Source: Nephromyces sp. MM_2019
Taxonomy: Eukaryota > Apicomplexa > Aconoidasida > Nephromycida
Direction of reading: 5' to 3'
Length of the DNA: 64,000 nucleotides
Assembly: GCA_015657535.1 (NCBI GenBank)
Contig: JADHZB010001022.1
Location: forward strand, 19,743-83,742
The first letter of the stretch is position 1, and each line of letters begins with the position of its first letter. Below, piece after piece: positions 48,301 through 59,872 of this stretch. A model generated the notes under the pieces. The model made no database searches, was not told the DNA's origin, and saw nothing but the letters and a program-made list of their open reading frames with translations. A program made the translations under genes and the position numbers.

Positions 48301-51300
48301 AAATTTGTGCGTTTAACTATTTATGAGGTGAGCTAATCAATACAAGAAACAGGAGAAAAAAAAGTTGTAAGTCATGCATGGTGTGCTTTATAGCTTTTTC
48401 CGAATGATGTAACTGAGCTCTAGAAGCAATTTCAGGAACAATATCTCCATAAGTTTCATGCCGTTCGTTTTGAGATATAATAATATTGGATATAAAACCT
48501 AGTCTTGAAATGAGTGCGGCATCTACACAATAGGACTTCGTTGATACCATCATTTAAACTACTGTGGAAACGGTATGACAGCTAAAAGGTACCTGAATAT
48601 TTTTTTGTGGTATCCCACTGAAAGAGTCGAGCAAAGAAGCAACGCTTTCATTCTAATTATGCTAAAGTAAGCACGTAAGCTTTCTACCAATAATAAAATT
48701 TTTTCTATATCCAGTGCTCGCCGCATAACCATATATTTATAGCCATTAAAACCTCGCGATGCGAAGTTCTTTTTTTATAGCCAAAAATTTTGGACTAAAG
48801 CGATTATAATCATTGGTGTGGAAGATGTTTTTGCATCTTAATTAGTTACTTCTTGAAAGATTTTTTTTTCCCCAGCATGTATTTTTCGCTTTTATCATTG
48901 CTAAAGTATTTGGGCATTGATAGTGCTGCTATGAACTGAACAAAAAGAGCCCAAAGCAAATGTTACAGAAGATAATTGAGGTTATCTACTAATGGCTAGC
49001 TTCTTATCTATATAGCTTGTTCACTTCATAGGTGCTTTTTTAATTCCTAGCATTTTTCGAAGAACTTTAAATCATCTCAATAATTCTTGTTTTTTACTTG
49101 TGGGGAAAGTTTCATTGAAAGACAAGTTTTTGCGAAGTCAGTTTGAATCCCTATTTTGTTATAGTTCAAACAGGTAGTAGCATTAACCTGGTATCATATT
49201 CTTGCATGAGGACCCTTTTAGTTACTTGCTATCATAGAATCACTCTTATTTTTATAGCATGATGATATGTAGTGAACACGCGTTGCCTAGCTGAACTTCC
49301 ACGCCGCGTAACAATGTTTATTTCCTGCTTTTGTAAAGCCCATATAACTAGCTCTTATTTCATTGAGAATAGTGACCTTCTACTGAAATTTTTGAGGGTT
49401 GTTTTCTCCTTTACAAAATATAACCCCGTTGTAACGCTAACATAAATGATGCGCATTTCTACTTTCTGGACAAGTTTTCATGGTTTTGCACACGTTCAGA
49501 GCTGCTTAACCCTCTATAGGCGACGATAGTATTGAAGTCCCGTTTTTCTCACACTAGTAAAAACCACAAGGAAATGCCTTAATGAGAACATGAATCATGG
49601 AAGAAGTACACGCAGAATAATCATACTCCATAAGGTGCTATACGCTAAATAGATACCTAAGCTAAAATTCACAAGATATCTATAAATCCTGAAGGTTTCG
49701 ACTTTCCTTCACATGCTGTTTCTTTAGGAAAATATTAGAACCATTATTACTGCTCACAAAATATTGATATCTAGGGCTTAAGCAGTACTCTTGTACTCTA
49801 TGTTCCAGATTCACGGCATAAGTTTTTCAAACGTAATGTGATGCTGAATGTTTTCCCGTTTTGGTAATCGAATTTTAATAAGAATTCATTCAGAAAACTT
49901 GTCCTTTTTTTAATTGCTCTATTTGAAAGCCTATATTAAAGCTGAGCCGCAGCAATTGAACTGAAAGCCCCAACTTGGGTAAAATTAGAAGTGGAAATTG
50001 CTGGCTTACCATATTTCTATGATTAGTTATCGAGCTAAGCATGCCGTTGCGATGAGTTCATTTTATGCTTAAAACTAGCAGCATACACGGCTATATCAAT
50101 AATTTTATGACACTTGCATATGGCGATAATACATATTATCACTGCATTTTGCAATTTCATATATATCTGCAGCAATTATCTTGGACCAGCTCAAATTTAG
50201 CTAAACTAATGTCCTCTAAACAATCCATTCAATGATTAGCTGGAAAACTGAGTAGATACGCTCAGCTACGAATATGAAGCGCCCAGCCTATACTGTGAAT
50301 TTATGGCCGGGGATTAACTATAAAAAAAAGTGACGATGCATTTATCCAGGCCCAAAGGAGCACAATGTCATGGATTTATAGCTGCAGAACTTATTAGACA
50401 GGCTCCTTAAATTATAGTCCAACTTAAGTTGATTTTATCAGAGACATTTGGCTGTATAAGTGGACTTATGGCTTGTGGCTTATTACCTGCTAGTGTTTAT
50501 TTTTCCCGGAAAAAAATAGAGATCAAAAGCGGTGTTTTTTACAATTTAATACTTTTACGCTGTAGATACCCTCAGAATTGCTGTTAAAACAGAGGATTAG
50601 AACCTCTGGATGCCACTGTATGATTCTGCTAGGTTTCAGCACGAAGGAAAACAAGATGAGCCAAAGCGCGTTGCACATAGATATCAATGCATAAAATTTC
50701 AATAAAGCTGCTGTTTTCATTTAAAAGGAGTCAAAGAACCATCAGAAAGACTCAAAATTTTTGCTGGCACCCTAAGTACATTCGATAGTCCTATTTCTCA
50801 CAAAATGGAACGACATGCAGTGTACGTACTGTCCTCAAGGGAGGTAGATTAGGCACAAAAAAAGTTTAATCGTCCATCAGAAACTTTGAATCTACTAAAT
50901 TAATCTGTTTTACTTTCGCATACGATTATTTACTTGTTTTCCTCCGGGCGCTTTACAACCTAAAGTAGTAGCAGTTAACTACACTTAGTGCCGCGGGTTT
51001 CGTCGTATCACAAAAGCGGCTCATTCCTTGGTTCAATTCAGCGCCTGACGACAACTTAAGTTACGCGTGAAACCTTTCGCCCATTTGTATGGCATATAAT
51101 TGGCATTCGCCATGACTGAAGCCTAACAAATATCTTGCTAAGATCTTTTCGAATTTCCTGGGTCTTCGTCCATTGGGCATCCACTAATCGATTGTCTATG
51201 TTACTGGCTTACGACTATATCTCCAAAACGATACCGGAAATATCAACTACGTTTTACATACTGATATCATTAAAATTATCAGTAAATCTCACAAAGAGCA

Positions 51301-51332
51301 ATTGAAAAAAATCTGGACTACCTTGGAACATC
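45350..51332. other. Region between RMI1 and DMC1 with unassigned exons on both strands
   Basis: The RMI1 5' exon should lie in the left part. A minus-strand frame at 46023-45814 contains MKVAVVLFFCINECLP and then a Cys-rich stretch. On the plus strand 47370-47550 is open (HSHPVELGDICPTLGNGHIR), and a frame after an acceptor TTGCAG at about 47675 runs basic (RRTQVDDFTNKQRVNQRMN) to TAA at 47856. This looks like a terminal exon. On the minus strand an ATG frame at 50720 begins with a hydrophobic segment (ALLKFYALISMCNALWLILF), and a frame at 48553-48317 ends with a hydrophobic C-terminus (LQLFFLLFLVLISSPHK). None was recognised. Confidence 0.3.
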
Positions 51333-52923
51333 ATGGCCAGTTTGATCCAAAGTAAATCAGTCAGCAAGCAAGTAGCGAACACCACGCCTGCTTTGCCTGT
51401 AGTCGATCAGTCTGACGAAGACCAGCTCTTCCAAGAAATTGTATGCTCATTTTATTAATTTATTAAAAACTTTAACTACTTGCTTCCAATTTCAGGAGAA
51501 GCTTCAAAATGTGGGGCTAAATGTTGCGGACATAAACAAGCTCAAAACCGCGGGTTACTGCACCGTTCTTTCAATTATTCAAGCCACAGTAAGTTGTGAG
51601 GTATTTTTCAACTGCAAGTACTTATTTATTATGGCCATTTGCGAGTTTAGAAAAAAGATATCTGCAATATCAAAGGGGTATCAGAAGCCAAGGTTGATAA
51701 AATTTTCGAAGCAGCCCAAAAGTTGGAACTGGCCAATGCTTTCATAACAGGAAATGACGTTGCGCAGAGGCGTAGCCGAGTGTTGAAGATACAGACTGGT
51801 AATATAACTTGGATTTTTTCTTGATTTTCGAGTTAAATTGTCTTTGTAGGATCTAAGCAACTTGACGCCTTGCTCGGTGGAGGAGTAGAAAGCATGTCTA
51901 TCACAGAAATATTCGGTGAAAATCGGACGGGAAAGACCCAAATTTGCCACACGCTCTGCGTCACAGCGCAATTGCCCAAAAAAATGAATGGGGGGGCAGG
52001 AAAAGTAACAACAATTAGTGTGATTATGCGTTCCAGTGTATGCACCATGGTGCCGAGTACAGGTCTGCTTCATCGATACGGAAGGAACTTTTCGACCGGA
52101 AAAAATCCACAAGATAGCCGAGAGATTCGGGCTAGAAGGTGAAGGAGTCCTAGATAACATTCTCTACGCACGTGCGTATACGCATGAGCATCTTTCGCAA
52201 TTGATCGCCCTCGCAGCTGCCAAAGTAAATATACCTTTTTATGCATGGCAGAACACATACATCTTGTGATGCTCAAACTTCTACCTTATCAGATGTGTGA
52301 GGAACAATTCGCCTTGGTAGTGATTGATTCCATAATGGCACTCTTTCGTGTGGATTTTAGCGGACGAGGTAACTCCATCAGTTTCTTAGCCCCTTTAATG
52401 AACTGCGAAGAAAATCCTCAAAAATCTTGTAGGGGAGCTAGCGGAGCGACAGCAGCGTTTGAACCGTGTTTTGTCACACTTGCAAAAGTTGACGGAACAG
52501 TTCAACATAGCAGTAATCTTGTCCAATCATGTCATGTCGGACCCAGGAGCAGGTATGACCTTCGTGGCTAATCCAACGAAACCAGGTAGATGAATACATC
52601 ATCAAGAACAACGGTAGAAATCGGTGTATCAGAATAAAAAATGATTACTTGAATGACAATTTTAGTTGGAGGGCATGTCATGGGACACGCATCTACCACT
52701 AGGTTGTCCCTGAGGAAAGGGCGCGGGGAGCAGCGGTTATGTAAGGTTTATGACGCCCCAAACCTCCCAGAGAGCGAATGCGTCTTCCAACTGTGAGTTC
52801 AAATGCATATTTGTATGATATATATTGAGAATCTTTTCCTTTTTGAGCGGAATTAATACCTGCATGCACTAAACAAAACTGTGTTCCAGGTCCGATGCGG
52901 GAGTAATCGACGCTACAGATTGA
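51333..52923 (+). CDS. DMC1: DMC1, meiotic RecA-family recombinase (nine exons, complete)
   Basis: Exons are 51333-51440, 51496-51588, 51651-51798, 51850-52004, 52063-52224, 52293-52368, 52433-52585, 52666-52792 and 52890-52923 (351 aa, all phases consistent). The N-terminal helix-hairpin-helix region ([32 protein letters not shown]) leads to Walker A GENRTGKT at 139-146, [20 protein letters not shown], and Walker B LVVID at 230-234. Then come [16 protein letters not shown], the L2 region with SDPGAGMTF, and [20 protein letters not shown]. The DPG..MTF loop and the ASTTR/LRKGRGE context favour DMC1 over RAD51. DMC1 forms filaments on ssDNA and pairs homologues in meiosis. Two oddities stand out: the strongly conserved TNQ motif reads SNH at 278-280, and Walker A has Asn where Phe is usual. 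Confidence 0.95.
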
Positions 52924-54386
52924 TAATGGAATGAGCATAGTTGAAGCACATAGCGTTATGCTTCATCGGCCCCCTTTACCGGATACAAAATATTGAAAGA
53001 TACATATCGCAACACGTGATCCTGGAGAGGCATACACAATTGAAGCACAGGGGCCTGAATGCTTGTGCAATGCCCGCTGTAGCCATCGTTTTAATCAACG
53101 CTAAAATATTTTTTTTAATGTACGAAGTAATTCCTGGGTAAGTTTTTCAGTGACAGCCTTGTGATCATTCTGTCTCGGCCATCAAGCAACATATCCGTAA
53201 TGTTCGCATTACTCGCAAATTTAGTGAATCTGAGCAGTATGCGGAAATCCTGAAAAACTTACATTTTAAAACATTAACTATATACCGTTAAATAAGCAGT
53301 CTAGTATTATGCTCTAGGAAATATTTCATGGCTGGTTGTTATGTTGAAAAGTTGTACATTTCGTTGAAAAAGCACTAATGTAAGGCAGTTACACTAAGAA
53401 TGAAGCATTAAAAGCTACGAGTAAGTCACCGCTTGAAGCAACGATGTTATCTCGTAGTTACAAGAAAAACTAAAAGTATTGCCGCAATGAAAGGAAGGAT
53501 ATAAAGCAAGAGCTACAAACAGGACAACTAGAAGACTGGGGCACGGCATCCGAAAGGTATAATCAGATACAAACGTATCGATAACTAACTATTGAACAGC
53601 ATTATGTATAGGTGAATATTGAGCATAGCGCAATATCAGCTGAGAACTGCAGGAAAATACTAGTATATTAGCATTGATGCCGAGCAACCGAATGGAAGTC
53701 AAGAAAACCAAGGACTAAAAGCAAAGGAATTGCATCTAGATAGAAGGAGCTGGAGGTATCTAAGTAATCTCGGAACTCGAAGGCGCATGATGTCAGCGCA
53801 TATTAACGCTTATATTTTAACACCAGTAAAGTATAATTGTCATGCCTTGAGCTAAGGAGCTCAAGTTCGTTCAGGGCTGTTATAAAAAGCAGTCATTTGA
53901 TGACTAAAACAATTGCAGAGTTACGGGACAAATGTTACTATTATTGCAAATTAATAATAAGTGGATAATCAGGCAGGTAAAGTGGGCTGCTACGATACTC
54001 ACTGGTGCACCACACCATGCAGGCAGCAAAGAGTTCGCAGCATCCCCCTGAAAAAATCACGCTCTTTCGCATCCATAGAAATATACTGTCATGCTCCTCA
54101 CAAAGCATAAAGAATATGAAACTTATAACGCTTGGATCTGCTAACCTTACTATTCCTAAGATTCGCACAGTGTAAATATGCTACGATAAAACGACGTTTT
54201 ACTTATGCTGGACCCTGCTGTATCCCATATACGTAGATAAAGGTCAATGCCAGAGATTTGCAGTTTCTCTCCGAGCAAAGACAACGTCGGATAACAGCAT
54301 GTATTCTATGGAAGAAAGAAGCGATTATCAAGTTCTCATTCGCATTAGTTGCAGCTCTGCCTAAATTCGTTTCTTTTTGAGTGGGC
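52924..54386. other. Spacer between convergent DMC1 and eIF2-alpha, nothing supported
   Basis: This is AT-rich sequence with only short unrecognised frames (for example minus 54168-53941). It probably holds the two 3' UTRs. Confidence 0.45.
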
Positions 54387-57300
54387 CTATGCATTCTCTA
54401 CTTTATTCGATTCTACAGCTCCTTCTGTCACTGATTCTGAAACCGCTTCTAAAGAAGTGGGCGGCATCATTGTTTCCTCATGGCCACTAACACGGCCCAT
54501 AGTCTCATCTTCAGAATCAGACTCATCCTCAACATCGTCTTCCTCCTGTGAAAAAAAAACTCAATGATAGTCGAGAATGGATTCAGAATCTGGTAAGCAT
54601 ACAAAGCACTATATAATAAAAAAGAGAACCTTACCTCTTGCAAAGCCAGCAGTTTCTTATCCTCATCTTCGCCCATGATGGTGATCTATAAAGAAAAAGA
54701 CGCTCTAAATTGTACAGAAATAACTACAAGAATTCGGACAAAGAAACATTGTGAAGCGCGCAGTCCTAAAAGCCAAGCAAACTATAAGGACTTAATTCAG
54801 CAGAAATTTAAATTACCGGACTACCCCATCTCAAGTCACACATTGAAAAATCATACTCTGACATACCGCTCCATGTTGCTTGTAATCTCCCCCTTTAAAC
54901 TTTGCAATCTCCGTTGATACAACTTCCAAGACCTGTACGGAGTATAAGCGAACAAAAATCAGAGTTGCTGGTGGCCAAGGCAACAAATAAACTCAGTAGA
55001 CTACAAATATTTCTAGAGTCAACTGGAAGAAGGCGGTGTAAAAAACCATAAGAGGAAGAAAAAATTATTAAAAACTACTCTACTGAGACCTCCAGCTAAA
55101 ACGACAACGGCTATACTTCACAGCCAACACGAAGGCTTATAGGGTATCTTCTCTTTCTTCAATTTTAATCGTGCTCCTTCATACTTGAGAGTGGCGGCAT
55201 CAAATTTGCGACGCGCCACCAGTATATTCAGTAGCAAAATAGCGCATGAAAGCATCATGAGGTATACACCTAACGTCGAGGAATGCCATAATTAAAAAAA
55301 AAGGCTGGGACTAGAGCTTTTCATACAAATAGCACCAAAACCAGTATACTTGATTAACTTACAGAGTTTTGTTGACCATGTAAAAGGCAGCCACACATAA
55401 AAAAAATGCTGAAACAGTAGCTTCTGTAATGTAGTGCTCAAAACATCTAAATTCACAAAAAAGGGGTAACGAAATTGGATAAATATCCTTACCTTTTCAG
55501 TGACATCTCTTCCAACTTGTTCGTCGTAGCACATGGTTACAATCATATACTGCGGAGGAGCGATGAGCCGAATATCGATAGTGACATTCTGATCAGGTTT
55601 GAAGAAGAAACACAAAAATGGTGAGCCACAATGAAGCAGGTACCACCTCGTATACAATAAGCTTATTTAGGCAAACCGATTTGGACTGAATAAAAAACCC
55701 TCTTCAGCCATTATTGCATTATAAAATTTTTACCGGTAAATCAACAGATTGTTTTCCAGCTATAAGACTCTGCTTCACCGCCTCGATACCATCATAGCCG
55801 GAACACACAACATCAATCTTCACCCTGAAAGAAATTTGGTTTGTTTTATGTCTTCAGATAATCTGTACAAGATTTCAAGATTGCCAAAACTAGCGCTTCA
55901 CCATAAACGTTAAAAACGATCAAAAAATGCTATTTTATCGCAGGAAATAGTGAAGAACGGCGCTGCAATGTTTTTGCTTAGCTGTTTGCGAATGAATTTG
56001 ATACACACAAGTAGAAAAGAAGTCAAAAAATTCCACTGCGCAAGAAAGCAAACGCAAACATCTATAAATTCCATAAACGCATGATAACGAGTTATCAAAA
56101 CTGTTTGGCAGCAGAGGCTTGTCTTCAAAAGCATAGAAAACAGACAAAGTTTTCAGGCCCTATACCCTTAATTATTATAAGTTGAACATGATATCAATTC
56201 TCCAAAGGTTACGTATCTATGCAGAATAAACTGTAGTCCCCGATAAAAAAATCAAAATATCAAAAATTACGCAGATTTTTAGGTTTTATGCGATTCCAAG
56301 AGAGAATTGCATGCATAAGAGAGGAGGAAGGAGAACACTTCTTTTCAGTACTAAACTGATAGGCAGAAATTTCTCACCAGCTTTCAAAATTATAGCAAGC
56401 TTACAAACTTGCTCAAACAGCAGAATAATCTGCAATCGATTCCAAAAAAAATAAAAGATTCAGCGTTTTAGCCTTACTCCTCTTTCTTCATAAAAGACAT
56501 GCAGAATTCATGACTGAATATGCGCCATATTTCTCACACATTTTTACCTCAATTTTACTGGTTGCGGAGCTAGACGTAGCTTCAAATCGTCTAATATGCA
56601 GTGCTTTATCTCCGGAGGAACATTGATGTTACTAAAAATCGAGTCAGGATTGGCTACTGCTTCCTGAGGCAGAAATAAATTTTTACAGCAAAAATTCATA
56701 CAGAAAAGCCTATAAAAAACTGGAAACACAAGGAAAATCATGGTTGAAAAGGTAGTTTCCCAAAAAGTAGGGCACACACAGGCAGCCTTGTTATGGTATA
56801 TACTTTCTTTTACTTCGAAGATTTTATAGGAAGAAGCAAGGGGGTGAACCCTATATATTCAAAAAAAATCTCGGATGAAGGAAGATTTTTCCAAATAATA
56901 ATAGGTTAGAAACGATGTACTAAAATCTGTCTGAAAGCGCACTTCTACTGCCTAAAAACTAATCGATAGAGAACAAAAAAACGGGAATTAATGTTGGGGG
57001 AAAATGGAGGGGCATGGTTAATCTCCTAATCAAGCAAAAGGCAATGATGGCCGTGAGACACACACGAAAATATGTATAGGTACAAAAGAAAATAATCTCA
57101 CATATGGCGCACAAAAAAATCTGCAAAATACTCAAAAAAGAGGGTTTTGTAAGCAATAAATAAAATACCTAAAAGTACCAAATAAAAGGATGAAAGACTC
57201 GAAGAGACTTAACTTGCAGCAGAGATGGAAAAAGGTACGACACACACACACACACGTTAAAATCCTCAAAGAAATTGAGCATATCTGCGTGATAACCCCA

Positions 57301-59535
57301 CCTTATACGATAAAACACCAAATAAAAAGAATACAGACAACTACCACGGACCAACTACTTGCACACAAAAAAACCATAGGAACAAAATAAAAGGCAAAAT
57401 TGAGGAGTAAGTATAGTCTATAAATTACTATAGAGAAAACCAGCAGTTTTCTTCCTAAAATGCCAAATATGAACTCACAAAAAGCAGCTTCAAAGACTGT
57501 TTTTTATCTCTAAAAGAGGAAAAAAAGCATCACAGAAGATGCAAATTATGAGGTTTCAAAAATCAACTATATTTCTTCAAAAAAAAGCATTACCCTCTGT
57601 AATGATTTTTGTTCAACGTTTTGAAATCAGCCATAAACCATTTAAATCTCTGCTCACCTTCAAAGCATCAAAAGCATTTCCATGTACTCGTTGTAGAGGC
57701 CATGTGATCAATTCATTTAGCTTATCCACACGCCAATTGTGTTTCTAGAAAAGAATTTTCGAGAGAAAACGAGAAACTTGAAAGATTAAGGAGATTTTTG
57801 ATGAAGCTTGTGAGGTTTGACAATTAGCAAAGATTGTAACACACACGTTTAAGCAAGCCTTTATGATGGAGAAACCATTAAAGGAAGTATTCTTGCAATG
57901 AAAAAAAAGGTAAAAATCTATCAATTGTAGGTTCAAGGAAATGTTTCGAGAGAAGAATTTTCACTTGAAAGAGAAATTTAATTTAAACAAAAAGTTAACA
58001 CACACACATTGAGAAACGGATTTAACTTAAATGCAAAGTTTTTCGCGCACACAAGGCTAGTAGGCAGCTGCAGATAAAATGGTTAAGATAGAATTGCTGA
58101 GCCAAGCGGAGAAAACGCGAAGTCTTGGAGAATGAGATAGAATCAACTTTTACGATAGTTGTCGTTTGAGAATTAAGAATCGATAAAAAACAGACTGCAG
58201 TTGGTAGTGTACTTACAGGCTTTTTCATATGTTAAAATGGAAGAAAGTTGATATTATAGCTTCTAATTAAGAACTATTTCCAGCAATTTTATCAAATAAT
58301 CGGCAAAAGTATGCTAAAAATATTATAAATTTATCAAAATAATGGAGAAATTGATAAAAATATAGCTTCTTTTTGAAAAGCAATCTTGAAACTGCAAAAG
58401 AAGCAGTATAACTAGCTGGTAAAGTAAAAACAGATGGAAAAGAAATGAAAAACAGATGAATATGAGGCGAAAAGGAGATGAAAAGGAAGTGAAAAAAGGA
58501 GGTGCAAAGGACGTGAAAAGGGATGAAAAAGGAATTAATGAAAGATGAGGGTAAAAAATTGCATAAAAAAGTGATAAACAGAAAAGCGAGAAAAACAAGT
58601 CGCAGAGTGTATTATCAACAGTCCTTACAGCAGCAGCATTTCTGATAGTCTGATGAACCTTTTTCGCCTTTGAAAATCTATCTTCACACTTAATAATATC
58701 CTCTGGTGAAACCCTAAATAAAACACAGAAAAAAACGCTTAGCAGCTTAAAATATTTTTAAAAAGCTAAAAGAATAAAAATTTCATGAATCATCAGCTAA
58801 CACACACTCTCTTTTTCCTTCCACAGCTGCGCAGTGGAGGCTCTCATAAATTCTAAAAGCACACACAAAACCAAAAAAAGTAGAGAACATTCAAATCAGC
58901 AGAGAAAAGTATACAACATTTACTGAAAAATGGTAGCAGAGATATGAATAGGCAGAGCATATCACGCACACAAAGTATATCGTGATGCAGCACGAAAAGC
59001 ATCAAAATGATGAAAAGTGGTTAATGAAAAAATGTATACACAAAATAAGCAGCAGCTTAAAGCATCAAAAGCTTCAAACTAATGAAGGGCAGCTTGAAGC
59101 ATCAAAATTTTCACACAAAAGAAGAGTCAAGTAGAAGCGTAAAATACGCTATATATATTGCAAAAATATCAAAATTTGACTAGCAAACACACAAGCCTTT
59201 CCATCTTCATAGTAAATCGATGCCAAAACTGCAAACAGAAAAAAAAATCCGAACCTTCTCTTTGAGAGATCAATATAACCCTTGGTGCTATCAACCCTCA
59301 GAACCATGACGACTTCTCTTCTTCCAACACGGATAAGCCTATTAACAGACCTAAACCGAACCTTCGACAGCTCTGACATCAAGATCATACCTTCAATATT
59401 GTTATATTCCAACAAGGAGACGTAGGCTCCTAGGTCTTCGATACGCTCAACCTTGACCATAACAAGTTCTTCTTCTGCAGGATAGACTGCCTCATAATAG
59501 CGGCAGCTCCCCAAATCCGAGCGAGTAGACGTCAT
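54387..59535 (-). CDS. SUI2: Translation initiation factor eIF2 subunit alpha (nine exons, complete)
   Basis: Exons are 59535-59255, 58713-58629, 57744-57658, 56663-56548, 55824-55734, 55588-55493, 54932-54867, 54685-54635 and 54545-54387 (343 aa, phases consistent). The N-terminal S1/OB domain is highly conserved: [17 protein letters not shown], then [17 protein letters not shown] and [10 protein letters not shown]. The regulatory serine (Ser51 in human numbering) is Ser54 here. The helical domain ([37 protein letters not shown]) and the C-terminal domain ([12 protein letters not shown]) follow. The protein ends in a long acidic tail ([14 protein letters not shown]). eIF2-alpha delivers initiator tRNA within the eIF2 complex, and its phosphorylation shuts down translation under stress. 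Its introns carry TG repeats on the sense strand (CA on plus). Confidence 0.97.
58435..58560 (+). repeat. Degenerate purine-rich GAAAAGGANNTG array in eIF2-alpha intron 2
   Basis: Units such as GAAAAGGAGATG, GAAAAGGAAGTG, AAAAGGAGGTG and GAAAAGGGATG repeat over about 125 bp on the plus strand. On the sense strand of the gene this is a pyrimidine-rich tract. Confidence 0.65.
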
Positions 59536-59812
59536 GGCAGCAGTCTTGTAGAGTTTTGATTTTACTTCTTCAAAAGAAAAATTGCTGTTAAAGAAAGATT
59601 GCACACACACAAAGCATCAAAAAACGAAATAAAAATGTTAATAGGGATGAAATGCTAACGAGGTCGAGATTATACAGGCAAAAACCGGTGTTTAAATAGG
59701 TATTGTGGCTTCTATGGGAGTAGAGAGACTAACTGAGGAGAGAGAAAATGGCTTCTGTTTGATAAGCTGCGCATCTTATTGACTTTATGCATAAAAAGAT
59801 GGTAAACAAGTC

Positions 59813-59872
59813 AACCCTAAACAAGCTTAAACCCTAAATAAGCCTCAAACCACTAAACCCTACCCAAGCTGC
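59813..59872 (-). repeat. Degenerate telomere-type repeat, CCCTAAA on plus
   Basis: AACCCTAAACAAGC, AAACCCTAAATAAGC and CACTAAACCCTACCCAAGC lie in tandem, i.e. TTTAGGG orientation on the minus strand, shortly upstream of the eIF2-alpha start. Confidence 0.75.

Noticed and set aside
51333..52923. RAD51 in place of DMC1
   Set aside because: The DPGxxMTF loop and the [12 protein letters not shown] and [13 protein letters not shown] context fit DMC1 better; RAD51 has VDGAxxF at the loop.
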